A DNA stretch of 64,000 bases from Edaphobacter sp. 12200R-103. GTDB lineage: Bacteria > Acidobacteriota > Terriglobia > Terriglobales > Acidobacteriaceae. The position numbers were made by a program, and so were the translations under genes. Under the pieces are notes generated by a model. That model had not been told where the DNA came from. It searched no databases and saw only the letters and a list, made by a program, of their open reading frames with translations. Below, piece by piece: positions 9,556-17,716 of this stretch. The stretch spans positions 1,488,001-1,552,000 of the forward strand of contig NZ_CP048114.1 in NCBI RefSeq assembly GCF_010093025.1, written 5' to 3'. The first letter of the stretch is position 1, and each line of letters begins with the position of its first letter.

Positions 9556-10377
9556 ATGGATCGCGTGTTTTTCCACTTTCTTCTGTTGGCTCTCACGGCA
9601 ACTCCCTTCGCTTTGGCGCAATCTCCCTCTTCTCTTCCCTCGTCCCCATCTCCTTCCCTTCCGGCTGGCTCTGTAGCTGGACCCGCAACTACTCCACCGA
9701 CGCTCTCTGCGGAAGAGCGTGCCGCTCGGATCAAGGCGCATCAGGAGCAAATGCTTAGGGACTGGCCCAATCTCACTCGCTTTCGATCTGCAAACGCTAC
9801 CATCACTCGTGCAGAAGTCGTGTTTATGGGTGACTCAATTACAGAGCTGTGGGGACGTCAGCCGGAGCAGTTCTTTCCCGGCAAGCCTTATGTCAACCGA
9901 GGCATCGGTGGCCAAACGACCCCGCAGATGGTACTGCGTTTTCAGCAGGATGTTGTGGACTTGAAGCCCAGGGTGGTCGTGATTAACGGCGGCACCAACG
10001 ATATCGCCGGAAATACGGGCCCGTCGACCCTGAAGATGATTGAGGACAACCTGAAATCAATGACTGAAATCGCACAGGCGAACGGAATTCAGGTAGTACT
10101 TGCCTCAGTCACACCGGCTTATGATTATCCGTGGCGGAGGGGCCTCGAACCCGCCGAGAAGGTTGTCGAACTCAACAACTGGATGAAAGACTTTTGTGTG
10201 AAGGCTGGATGTGTCTATGCGGACTACTTTACGTCTATGGCGAATGAAAAACATGGCATGAAAGAAGGCTTGAGTGTAGATGGCATCCATCCAACACCCG
10301 AAGGCTACAGAATTATGTCTCCTATTGCGGAGAAGGCCATCCAAGATGCCTTAGAGAAAAAGCTGGCCGCGCAGTAA
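9556..10377 (+). CDS. Secreted SGNH/GDSL lipase/esterase (PAF acetylhydrolase-like)
   Basis: 273 residues. Signal peptide MDRVFFHFLLLALTATPFAL ends at AQ, followed by a Ser/Pro-rich linker to about residue 50. The SGNH domain has block I VVFMGDSITELWG with Ser94 as nucleophile, block II NRGIGGQT, block III INGGTNDIAG and block V DGIHPTPEGY with the Asp/His pair. It is a compact single-domain enzyme like the PAF-acetylhydrolase IB / carbohydrate acetylesterase group, and should deacylate sugars outside the cytoplasm. GAGGGA about 10 nt before the ATG supports the start. The esterase at 10411 follows after 33 nt. Confidence 0.87.
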   Translation: MDRVFFHFLLLALTATPFALAQSPSSLPSSPSPSLPAGSVAGPATTPPTLSAEERAARIKAHQEQMLRDWPNLTRFRSANATITRAEVVFMGDSITELWGRQPEQFFPGKPYVNRGIGGQTTPQMVLRFQQDVVDLKPRVVVINGGTNDIAGNTGPSTLKMIEDNLKSMTEIAQANGIQVVLASVTPAYDYPWRRGLEPAEKVVELNNWMKDFCVKAGCVYADYFTSMANEKHGMKEGLSVDGIHPTPEGYRIMSPIAEKAIQDALEKKLAAQ

Positions 10378-10410
10378 AGATTCTGCTTTCGATGTTTGAG
10401 GTTATCTCCA

Positions 10411-11607
10411 GTGTCGCGAAATCGCCTTTTTACCCTGTCTCTGTTTATCTGCTCAGTTCTTCCAGCTAACTCACAGTCCACTCAGCAGGCGCCAGCAGGT
10501 GTTGAACGCAAACATCGGGTCGCATCCAACTATCCGACCAACACTCTTCTTTCCCCTGAAGTGCATCCAGACCGCACGGTTACATTTCGCTATCGCGCTC
10601 CAAAAGCGAAAGAGGTTTCCCTGATTGGCGAGATCACCCAACGGAAGGGTCCCCTACCGTTGTCTAAAGATGAGAGCGGCATCTGGACCCTGACTACCGC
10701 CCCACTCAAACCGGAGATATGGATCTACAACTTTCTCGTGGACGGCGTCGATGTACTTGACCCTTCGAACCCCGCGATCAAACCAGTGCCTCCCGGACAA
10801 CTGATCTCAAATTTCGTCGAGGTCCCTGGAGATTCCCCGTTCGATTACGATTCACAGGCCGTGCCGCATGGCGAGGTCCGCATGATGCTGTATGAATCGG
10901 CAGCAATGGGTTTCACGCGGACGCTCTGGGTGTACACTCCGCCGGGCTATGATACGAGCAAAAAGAGATATCCGGTATTGTACTTACTTCATGGCAATGG
11001 AGAGGAAGTCTCAGGCTGGGTGCGCAACGGCCGCGCCAACGTCATTCTGGACAATCTCCTGGCCCAGGGCAAAATTCAGCCGATGATCGTCGTAATGCCG
11101 CAGGGGCACGCACTTCAGGCTCCAGGCGTTGAGCCTCTGAAACGTGTAACCGGCGAAACGAGTATGTTCTCCCCGCTGTTTCCTAAGGATCTGCTGGAAC
11201 AGATTATTCCATTAGTCGAGAAGAGCTACCGCGCTAAAACATCACGAGACTCACGGGCTATCGCGGGCCTGTCCATGGGGGGTGGACAGGCTCTTTCGAT
11301 TGGTCTGGGACATCCGGAGCTCTTCAAGTATGTGCTGGGCTACAGCGCGGCAATCGGACCAAACTTCTTGGATATTCAGGAGGTCCTGAATAGAGTGACT
11401 GCAAATCCTCAATCGACGAATCGAGACTTCGGCCTGATATGGATCTCCTGTGGGCAGCAGGACTTTTTGTATAAAGCAAATGAGTCGCTCCACGAAGATC
11501 TGACAAATCACGGCATCAACCACAAGTACGTTGAGACGGAAGGGACGCACGTATGGAGTGTCTGGCGGAAAAACCTGAGCGCCTCTCTTCCCTTACTTTT
11601 CCGGTAG
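10411..11607 (+). CDS. Secreted alpha/beta-hydrolase esterase, CE1/enterochelin-esterase type
   Basis: 398 residues from GTG at 10411, chosen because TTGAGG ends 9-10 nt upstream; a TTG at 10396 in the same frame has no better site. A signal peptide (LFTLSLFICSVLPANSQ) leads to an early-set immunoglobulin-like domain at about residues 40-135 (TVTFRYRAPKAKEVSLIGE), as in Fes/CE1 esterases. The alpha/beta-hydrolase domain follows: YPVLYLLHGNGEE, nucleophile elbow IAGLSMGGGQAL, a probable acid in ISCGQQDFLY and histidine in TEGTHVWSVW. Family members cut feruloyl or acetyl esters on plant polysaccharides, or siderophore esters; the neighbours favour a glycan ester. It is co-directional with the preceding SGNH enzyme. 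Confidence 0.82.
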   Translation: MSRNRLFTLSLFICSVLPANSQSTQQAPAGVERKHRVASNYPTNTLLSPEVHPDRTVTFRYRAPKAKEVSLIGEITQRKGPLPLSKDESGIWTLTTAPLKPEIWIYNFLVDGVDVLDPSNPAIKPVPPGQLISNFVEVPGDSPFDYDSQAVPHGEVRMMLYESAAMGFTRTLWVYTPPGYDTSKKRYPVLYLLHGNGEEVSGWVRNGRANVILDNLLAQGKIQPMIVVMPQGHALQAPGVEPLKRVTGETSMFSPLFPKDLLEQIIPLVEKSYRAKTSRDSRAIAGLSMGGGQALSIGLGHPELFKYVLGYSAAIGPNFLDIQEVLNRVTANPQSTNRDFGLIWISCGQQDFLYKANESLHEDLTNHGINHKYVETEGTHVWSVWRKNLSASLPLLFR

Positions 11608-11715
11608 GCCGATTGGTATCGGAACGCATGATATATAGCTCGTCCAATGAATCGCCATTACTTTGAATCGGTATGCCTTTTCTCACATAAGCGGATCTTT
11701 GAAAGGGATTAAATC

Positions 11716-12585
11716 ATGTCCAACAGGCGCAACTTCATTAAGCTGCTTTCCAGTATTCCTTTCGCAGAACCACTGTTCGGTTTGGCACAGGCTCCAACCG
11801 TTCCTATGGGTGCGGCTCCCGGCCAGATGCCTCCAGATCAAATGGCTGGAAGCCCTGTGGGGGATCCTCTGCCTGGTCAGCCATGGAAGGTGCACGACCG
11901 AACGCGTCCACAGGCGCGTAAAGTTGCCCCCGGCATGCCGCTGCCTACACCGGGCCCGGCTTCAGATGCTGTCGTACTTTTTGATGGGAAGGATCTGTCG
12001 CAATGGGAGAGTATAGGACGCGATCGCAAGGTAACCGAGCCAAAATGGAAGGTCGAAAACGGTTATATGGAGATGGTCCGCCGCTCCGGCAGTCTGATCA
12101 CAAAAGAGGCGTTTGGCGACTGCCAGCTTCACCTGGAATGGATGACACCGACAGGAACGCCCCCCGAACGCCGTGGGCAGATGCGTGGCAACAGCGGCGT
12201 CATTCTGATGCGTCGGTACGAGATTCAAGTGCTCTCCTCCTACGACAACATCACTTACGCTGATGGAGCTGCGGGCGGCATCTACGGTTTATATCCACCA
12301 ATGGTTAACCCATGCCGCCCCGAAGGGGAATGGAACACCTATGATATCGTCTTCAAGGCTCCCCGATTCAATGGCAACGAACTGACCACGCCCGCCTTTC
12401 TGACCTTGTTCTTCAACGGGCTGGTTGTGCACGATCATGTGGAATTATTAGGCAACACCGATACCCTTCCAATTGCCAAATACGAGCCCCATCCATCAGA
12501 AGAGCCTTTCCTCCTCCAGGGTCATGCCGGTCCTGTACGCTATCGAAACATCTGGATTCGCCGACTTAAAGGTTATGACGTTTAG
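11716..12585 (+). CDS. DUF1080 / 3-keto-disaccharide hydrolase-family protein, exported
   Basis: 289 residues with a short twin-arginine-like leader (MSNRRNFIKLLSSIPFAEPL) and a Met/Pro/Gly-rich linker. From about residue 75 it is a jelly-roll of the DUF1080 family: VVLFDGKDLSQWES, KWKVENGYMEM, FGDCQLHLEWMTP, GNSGVILMRRYEIQVLSS, WNTYDIVFKAPRF and a closing GPVRYRNIWIRRL. The family includes enzymes acting on 3-keto-glycosides made by Gfo/Idh or flavin dehydrogenases. Gfo/Idh and isomerase genes occur elsewhere in the window, but no dehydrogenase lies in this operon. AAGGGA about 10 nt upstream of the ATG supports the start. Confidence 0.85.
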   Translation: MSNRRNFIKLLSSIPFAEPLFGLAQAPTVPMGAAPGQMPPDQMAGSPVGDPLPGQPWKVHDRTRPQARKVAPGMPLPTPGPASDAVVLFDGKDLSQWESIGRDRKVTEPKWKVENGYMEMVRRSGSLITKEAFGDCQLHLEWMTPTGTPPERRGQMRGNSGVILMRRYEIQVLSSYDNITYADGAAGGIYGLYPPMVNPCRPEGEWNTYDIVFKAPRFNGNELTTPAFLTLFFNGLVVHDHVELLGNTDTLPIAKYEPHPSEEPFLLQGHAGPVRYRNIWIRRLKGYDV

Positions 12586-12612
12586 ATCCTAGTTCGGCTG
12601 GCCCTACGAACT

Positions 12613-13200
12613 TTGCCACGAGAGCTTGTTCGCAGATTTGAACGAACGTTCGCCGACTTCCCAGGTCAGCTAGGTTCGAAACTATCATCACTGCACGAAG
12701 ATGTTGCTGCGCACAAACTCTCACGTCGACCCGTGAAACTGTTTGGTTCCGGAGCGGCTTGCCATATTGACCACGCCATCCAGCACACCGCCATACTCCC
12801 GCTTGTCGATGTGCGATTGCACCTTGAACTCCTCGGTTGGCGTAGGCAGCACATCTATCCAACGGATAACAGCTACATATTGGCCAATAAAACGATGAAG
12901 CGGACACAGTCGTACTGACCGGAAAATCTCATAAAGTGGCACATCCTGTCCGGTCGCGCGAGCGAACGGCATCAACAAATGGATCGGCTGACATACCTCC
13001 GTCATTCGTTCGACACGCTGCTGAAGGCGAATGGGGAAGATGTGAAGACGGTCCAATAGCTCTTGCAGCATGCCAGCAGCAGAATCACGCTGGAGGTCTA
13101 CACGCAGGCTGTCACATCACACAAATGCCCAGCCCAGAGCAAGGTTGTCAGGATGATGGTTCCGAAATCTGCGAAATGGAAGTTAAAGGACACCACAAAA
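12613..13200 (+). pseudogene. Decayed tyrosine-recombinase (integrase) gene, C-terminal part
   Basis: The frame from 12613 aligns with the C-terminal half of the integrase at 36601-37581. Recognisable blocks are LGWRRQ (against LRWRRQ), NKTMKRTQSY (against SETMRGTQPY), LLKANGEDVKTVQ (identical), SSRITLEVYTQAV (against NSRITLDVYTQAV) and AQSKVVRMMV (identical). In-frame stops occur at TGA 12916-12918 and TAG 13057-13059. A segment around 12930-12995 is shifted by one base and shifts back, with a further TGA where the functional copy has Trp. The catalytic tyrosine block survives, but no functional protein can be made. The arrangement integrase, hairpin, tRNA-Asp 3' sequence is the same as at 36.6-37.7 kb, which marks it as the integrase of an older element at the same target. 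Confidence 0.88.
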
Positions 13201-13263
13201 TGTGGGTTAGGGAGCTTATTGCACCCATATATTGAACCCACGATCTCTATCTTTTTGAGTAAC

Positions 13264-13292
13264 CCATCAATTTAAGCTCTTTAGATTGATGG
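13264..13292. repeat. Inverted repeat abutting the tRNA-like repeat
   Basis: CCATCAAT (13264-13271) and ATTGATGG (13285-13292) form a perfect 8-bp stem that runs into the decayed tRNA-Asp 3' end. An 11-bp repeat occupies the same place next to the intact tRNA (37631-37663). It may be a relic of the tRNA terminator or of a recombinase-binding arm. Confidence 0.5.
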
Positions 13293-13332
13293 CGGGGACG
13301 ACGGGCTCGAACCGCGACCTCTGCTGTGACAG
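13290..13332 (-). repeat. Decayed att site: 43-bp partial copy of the tRNA-Asp 3' half
   Basis: This stretch matches 37661-37705 (the 3' end of tRNA-Asp, same orientation) except for two single-base deletions and one C-to-T change; the match stops within the anticodon loop. A truncated tRNA 3' copy at the far end of an element is the usual trace of tRNA-targeted integration. It therefore marks the left end of the island whose right end is the intact tRNA. Confidence 0.82.
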
Positions 13333-13350
13333 CAAAAAAGGATCGCGTAA

Positions 13351-13677
13351 CTAATTGAAATCAGGAGCCAGGATGGCCACTTTTAGAGCGCTAAACATCG
13401 TTGGCTTTATCGCACCCCCTATCGAACCCACGTCCTCTGTCCACCAAAACTCTGCCCAGGGCTTTTGCTTTTCATCCACGCCTGCACCAGATTGCGAAAT
13501 TTGCCTTTGCTCGAGTGCCGCGAGCGGGCCGCCGATCTGGATTGCAAGCACCGACCACTTTCCAGGACGCACGACCTCCGCGATAGAGTCTCGATCGAGA
13601 CCATTGTATTCTAGGGATCGAGAATACGGTGGAACTGCGATCGGCCGGTCATCAGTTCCTTCGCCAGCAATCGTTTA
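13351..13677 (-). CDS. Unrecognised ORF or gene remnant next to the island end
   Basis: The minus frame is open between a stop at 13675-13677 and one just before 13351, about 107 codons, with only a GTG (13572) as possible start. The translated segment (PGKWSVLAIQIGGPLAAL, KPWAEFWWTEDVGSIGGA, MFSALKVAILAPDFN) reads like real protein, not a shadow frame. There is no ribosome binding site, and a homologous start would lie upstream of the stop. It is most likely the C-terminal remnant of a broken gene at the left island end. I do not recognise the family. Confidence 0.35.
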
Positions 13678-13917
13678 ATCTCTGCCGTGTCGTTTCCTGC
13701 TCGAATTGCCACGCTAGTAGGAGGGTTCATACGCCAACAGCACGCATAGGGTTTCGAACCTGCAACCTTCCGTGGTCACTCCTGAGAGATAATATTCGAA
13801 ATAAGCCCCGGAGGAACTCTTTCTCAGGGTTCCTTCAACTCGTCCAACACAGGCCGAGAAGACGCTGCCTTTGGACTTCCAGTCGCGCCAGGTCGCGAAT
13901 GGTTATGATTGAATTCG

Positions 13918-14961
13918 ATGACGAGTGATAGCGGTCGCGAAAAAACGATAACCCAGGCGGATGTAGCGAGAGTGGCGGGAGTGGCCATCATGACAGTCTC
14001 GCGTTACATGAACCAACATCCGAGCATTACAGAAAAAACCGCACGCAAGGTGAAAGCTGCTATCGACGCGCTAGGATATCGGCCCAATTATGCAGCAAGA
14101 ATGCTCATGGGGCAGCCATCGAGGACAATTGGCCTGATACTTCCGAACTTGGAAAATCCGTTCTTTTCCTCTATCGCTCACAGCGTGCAGCAGACTGCTC
14201 ACTCTCGTGGGTATCTGGTCTGGATTGCCGCAACCAATGATGAAAGTGCAATGGATCTGCAGCTGATCGAAAGAATGCGCGATCATCATGTCGATGGCAT
14301 CCTCTTGACCGCGTCATCGGATACATCTTTGCAGACGCGCGATCTAGGCGGCATTCCACTGGTTGCGCTAGAGCGGCCCGTCGGAGCTGCGGCAGTGGAT
14401 ATTGTCATGATCGATGATCGCTCTGCAGCCTGCGAGGCGGTGCGACACCTGCTGTCGCACGGCTACAAGCGTATCGCCTGTTTCGGACTCAACTCCGCTA
14501 TTCGGTCTATCCAGGAGCGTATCACCGGGTATCAAGATGCGATGCGGGAACAGGGCCTTACGCCGCTACCGTACCTGCAGTGTGAAGATCGAGAGTCAGC
14601 CAAGCGAATCATTCGCAAACTCATGTCGGGCCGGACACCGACGCAAGCAATCTTCCCTGCGAATAGCACCGCCACGATTCTCGCTCTCGAAGCGCTCGAT
14701 GAACTCCACTATTCCGTGCCAAAGCAGGTGGCGCTCTTCTCTTTCGGAGATATTCCTCTGGCCCACATCCTTCGGCCCCAGATTAGCGCCGTGCGGCAGC
14801 CCACCGAATTGCTTGGCGAGAAGGCCACAAAGCACCTGCTCGATTTGATTGCTACCAGAAGCGGTGCAAGCGGGGTTCGCATCAGCATCCCGGCGTCGCT
14901 CGTCATCCGAGAGTCTTGCGGATGTAAGCGCCCGCCTAGCTCCCATCACGATCGGCACTGA
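13918..14961 (+). CDS. LacI-family transcriptional regulator
   Basis: 347 residues from the ATG at 13918; a TTG three codons earlier is in frame, and neither has a strong ribosome site. The N-terminal helix-turn-helix (ITQADVARVAGVAIMTVSRY) and hinge helix (RPNYAARMLMG) are typical LacI. The periplasmic-binding-protein-like effector core follows (RTIGLILPNLENPFFSSIAH; VDGILLTASSD; IDDRSAACEAVRHLLSHGYKRI; VALFSFGDIPLAHIL). The C-terminus adds a short Cys/Pro/His-rich tail. It is the only LacI protein in the island, so the CG-centred palindromes at 17618, 18884 and 19042 are its likely operators. It converges with the PQQ-like gene. Confidence 0.9.
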   Translation: MTSDSGREKTITQADVARVAGVAIMTVSRYMNQHPSITEKTARKVKAAIDALGYRPNYAARMLMGQPSRTIGLILPNLENPFFSSIAHSVQQTAHSRGYLVWIAATNDESAMDLQLIERMRDHHVDGILLTASSDTSLQTRDLGGIPLVALERPVGAAAVDIVMIDDRSAACEAVRHLLSHGYKRIACFGLNSAIRSIQERITGYQDAMREQGLTPLPYLQCEDRESAKRIIRKLMSGRTPTQAIFPANSTATILALEALDELHYSVPKQVALFSFGDIPLAHILRPQISAVRQPTELLGEKATKHLLDLIATRSGASGVRISIPASLVIRESCGCKRPPSSHHDRH

Positions 14962-15013
14962 TCTCTTCGGCATCGGGACTGATCGATTTCGAATCAGATA
15001 TCGAATTTATTTT

Positions 15014-16615
15014 TCATTCAGGCAGTGTCCACGCAAACAAGATATCATCTACACCGGTAACGATGTACTGCTTCCCGTTAAGCATGTAGGTCATCGGCCC
15101 GGTTGACATATTCGCTCCACCACGGGTGTGCCACAGATTCTTGCCATTGCTGGCATCAAGAGCCAGGATGTTACCCGCAGCGTCGCCAGTGAATAGCAGG
15201 TGCCCGGCCGTCGTCAGAATGCCGGCATTGCTCCGGCCATCACCTGCGTCGCGCTGCCAACTTACCTTCCCCGTCTGATAGTTCAGCGCAACAATTGCCG
15301 ACCTTGTCATCAGGCTTACCGCTGCACCGCCCTGGTGATCTTCCGGAGCGCCTTCGTCGTCGAGGACTAAATACCAATAGCTGTAGCCGCTCTGCGCGTT
15401 GACATAAAATAAGCCGGCTTGCGGGTCAAAGCTCGGAGGCATCCAATTCGTTGCTCCAAAGACTGGGCTTTCGACAAGCGTACCATCAATCTGAGGCTCT
15501 TTTGCTGGATTCGGAATCGGACTTCCCTTGGCATCCAAACCGAGTGCCCAATTACTTTTGACGAACTCACTTGTCAAGAGAGCTTTGCCAGTCTGCCGGT
15601 CGAGGACGAAAAAGAATCCGTTTCTACTTGCCTGCGCCAGCATCTTTCGTGGCTTCCCGTGAAAGTCGCCATCGAATAGCACTGACGTCTCGACAGCGTC
15701 CCAATCATGCGTATCGTGTGGCGACGCCTGAAAATGCCAGATGATCGCTCCCGTATCCGGATTGATTGCCAGTATGCAACTTGTGTACAGATTGGCACCG
15801 GCTCTGACATTGCCGTCGAGCACTGGATGAGGATTTCCCGTTCCCCAATAGAGGAGATTCAGTTTTGCATCATACGTTCCGGTCAGCCACATCGGGCCTC
15901 CCCCACGGCTCAGCGACTTTGTATCAGGCCATGTTTCCGAGCCCGTCGCCCCTGGTTGGGGCAGACTGTTCGTCCGCCAGATCTTTGCACCGGTCTCCCA
16001 ATCACGCGCTTCGATAAAGTGGGGAATGTTTGTCTGATCGCCGGATGTCCCCACCAGAACTTTACCCTTGACGATAAGTGGAGCAAGGCTGAGATAGTAG
16101 CCAAACTTCACGTCGGCGATCTCCACATCCCAAATCTGCTTTCCGTTGCGCGCGTCAAGGCATATGAGATGGGCATCCGGAGTTCCAAAGTAAAGCCTGT
16201 TTTTGTAAAAGGCGACGCCGCGCTGCCCAATATGATTGCCTTCAGACGGTCTGTTATACCTCCAGACTTGTTGTCCTGTCTGCGCATCGAGGGCCCACAC
16301 ATGATCCGGTACGGTGAAGTACAGGAGGCCGTTGACCTCCAGTGGAGTCGATTTGAGCATAGCCCCATGGGTAGAAAACGCCCACGCCAATGTGAGGGCC
16401 TTGACATTACTTTTGTTGATCTGGTCGAGTGTGCTGTAGCGTCGGCCGGACATATCTCCGTTGTATGTCGGCCACGAGTCGCTTACAGATGGTATCGAGT
16501 TCGGCAGAGAGGGACTCTGCGCGGGAGATCCCGTGGAAGCAATCAAATACCCAAGAAGGAGAAGACTTTCTCCGCACGTCCTACTGAAGCGTTTCGAGAT
16601 ACGTAGAAATGTCAT
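15014..16615 (-). CDS. PQQ-like beta-propeller dehydrogenase-family protein (possibly a quinoprotein lacking usual PQQ residues)
   Basis: 533 residues, exported (leader FSRTCGESLLLLGYLIASTG). The rest is an eight-bladed propeller with repeated W-motifs of the methanol/ethanol dehydrogenase group (VWALDAQTGQQVWRY, LICLDARNGKQIWDV, IVALNYQTGKVSWQR, ILALDASNGKNLWHT). ASPHDTHDWDAVE corresponds to the region with the catalytic aspartate. The vicinal Cys-Cys pair typical of methanol dehydrogenases is absent: NHIGQRGVAF stands where CC..NRG is expected. NCBI names groups of acidobacterial quinoprotein-like proteins without PQQ ligands, and this may be one. The start at 16615 lies 35 nt inside the upstream cytochrome c gene, so the two are translationally coupled, and the cytochrome is the likely electron acceptor. 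The substrate is unknown; nearby genes suggest a sugar. Confidence 0.78.
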   Translation of the reverse strand: MTFLRISKRFSRTCGESLLLLGYLIASTGSPAQSPSLPNSIPSVSDSWPTYNGDMSGRRYSTLDQINKSNVKALTLAWAFSTHGAMLKSTPLEVNGLLYFTVPDHVWALDAQTGQQVWRYNRPSEGNHIGQRGVAFYKNRLYFGTPDAHLICLDARNGKQIWDVEIADVKFGYYLSLAPLIVKGKVLVGTSGDQTNIPHFIEARDWETGAKIWRTNSLPQPGATGSETWPDTKSLSRGGGPMWLTGTYDAKLNLLYWGTGNPHPVLDGNVRAGANLYTSCILAINPDTGAIIWHFQASPHDTHDWDAVETSVLFDGDFHGKPRKMLAQASRNGFFFVLDRQTGKALLTSEFVKSNWALGLDAKGSPIPNPAKEPQIDGTLVESPVFGATNWMPPSFDPQAGLFYVNAQSGYSYWYLVLDDEGAPEDHQGGAAVSLMTRSAIVALNYQTGKVSWQRDAGDGRSNAGILTTAGHLLFTGDAAGNILALDASNGKNLWHTRGGANMSTGPMTYMLNGKQYIVTGVDDILFAWTLPE

Positions 16616-17426
16616 GGATGTCCTTGTCTTTGTAACGCTTCAGCAACTCGCGGTGCCCGCGGAGCGGATCATCGACAACTACTAACGTCCCTGGTCGAAG
16701 CGGGCAGGACCGGTAGTTTCCCTGAGCATCCATGAGCGAGACATAGAACGCATCCAGGTGAAGAAGCCGACCCTTAATCTTTTCACCGGATGGCAGAGAT
16801 ACGACCGCTGTTTCCGTCGCATCAGGCGGATAGAGAATGCGGTGCTCCAGTTCGACGGTAGAATATTTCTTCGCAATTCCGCTCAGATCGCCGCCAGTGG
16901 AGTGGCACTTTGAGCAGCCGCCTTCCCTATCAAAGAACCGCTTCCCTGCAACAACATCTCCCGTCAAGAGCCGCTGCAGTGAATAGCCGCGCGCCGGACC
17001 TTCAGAACCGCGGTTGTCCGAAACTTCTATCGAAGCGTGCAGAAATGCCACGATATCGGCTACCTGCGCCGCGCTGAAGGTGGGATTTGCGGGCATACCT
17101 TTTTCCAGTCGTCCCTCACGAATCACGTTACCTATCAGGTCGCCGTTATCGTCGTGTCGCACGAGGGAAGACTCAATCAAATTGGGCCCGGAAGCTCCTT
17201 TCGCCGCTGCTCCATGGCACATGGCGCATGACTGTCGAAATTGATCCATGCCCCGCTGCACGTTTTCCCGTGCCATCGGATTTGGCTTGGCGGTCTTCTT
17301 GACCTGAGCGCGTGTCCCGACTGTAAGAACCAATCCAACAAAGAGGAACCCTATTATTGCCCGAAGGCTACTCCAATGCCTGGGCTGACAGACCTCTGTT
17401 TGCTTTAGGATTTTTCGAACCTTCAT
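16581..17426 (-). CDS. Di-haem c-type cytochrome, exported
   Basis: 281 residues from the ATG at 17426. A longer frame adds 51 residues with no signal character, while this start gives a clear leader (RAIIGFLFVGLVLTVGTRAQ). Two CxxCH haem sites are visible: CAMCHGAAAKGASGPNL in the first domain, with the Met ligand in LEKGMPANPTF, and CSKCHSTGGDLSGIAK in the second. A beta-rich tail follows (VVSLPSGEKIKGRLLHLDAFYVSL), common in cytochromes paired with quinoproteins. It should pass electrons from the overlapping PQQ-like protein to the respiratory chain. It is divergent from the isomerase at 17717. Confidence 0.85.
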   Translation of the reverse strand: MKVRKILKQTEVCQPRHWSSLRAIIGFLFVGLVLTVGTRAQVKKTAKPNPMARENVQRGMDQFRQSCAMCHGAAAKGASGPNLIESSLVRHDDNGDLIGNVIREGRLEKGMPANPTFSAAQVADIVAFLHASIEVSDNRGSEGPARGYSLQRLLTGDVVAGKRFFDREGGCSKCHSTGGDLSGIAKKYSTVELEHRILYPPDATETAVVSLPSGEKIKGRLLHLDAFYVSLMDAQGNYRSCPLRPGTLVVVDDPLRGHRELLKRYKDKDIHDISTYLETLQ

Positions 17427-17592
17427 GAGTTTCCGCCGAGTTGATTCCCGAAATGGCTTGATGCTCCGGATGAACGCACCCTCTTGTCGCAAATTCGAAG
17501 CGCCCAAAAGCAGCGCGTTTTCTCTGCTGCTGCGATGGCAATAAGATGGGCATTCTCTAAAAAGTTTCATGAGCGCCATTATTCAGTTGACT

Positions 17593-17631
17593 TTGATGCA
17601 ATCGCCTATCATTTTTATGATAGCGCTATCA
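17593..17631 (+). promoter_or_regulatory. Sigma-70-type promoter overlapped by perfect LacI-type operator
   Basis: TTGATG (17593-17598), a 17-bp spacer and TATGAT (17616-17621) form a good promoter for the isomerase at 17717. TGATAGCGCTATCA (17618-17631), a perfect 14-bp CG-centred palindrome, covers the -10 box and start region, as expected for repression. It lies between the divergent cytochrome and isomerase genes and could control both. Confidence 0.65.
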
Positions 17632-17716
17632 AATCTAAGGACGGAAGAAGTGGTTGTCAAGAGGAGATTAGTTTGTATCTGGCGAAAGACACCGCGGAAG
17701 GATACGGAGTTCCACA

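Noticed and set aside
13383..13398. TTTTAGAGCGCTAAAC as a fourth LacI-type site
   Set aside because: Only 8 of 14 bases match the perfect site and the palindrome is off-centre; it is also within a possible coding frame.
13405..13440. Sequence CGCACCCCCTATCGAACCCACG resembling 13218-13250 and 37590-37615
   Set aside because: The likeness to a possible third integrase end is short, has gaps, and lies inside the minus-strand frame; not enough for a third att region.
13738..13790. Possible tRNA T-arm remnant (GGTTTCGAACCTGC)
   Set aside because: The stem does not close around the TTCGA loop and no acceptor or anticodon arm is found; likely chance.
14970..15012. Weak hairpin between the convergent LacI and quinoprotein genes
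   Set aside because: Only a 5-bp stem (CTGAT/ATCAG) before TTTATTTTT; could help termination but too weak to list.
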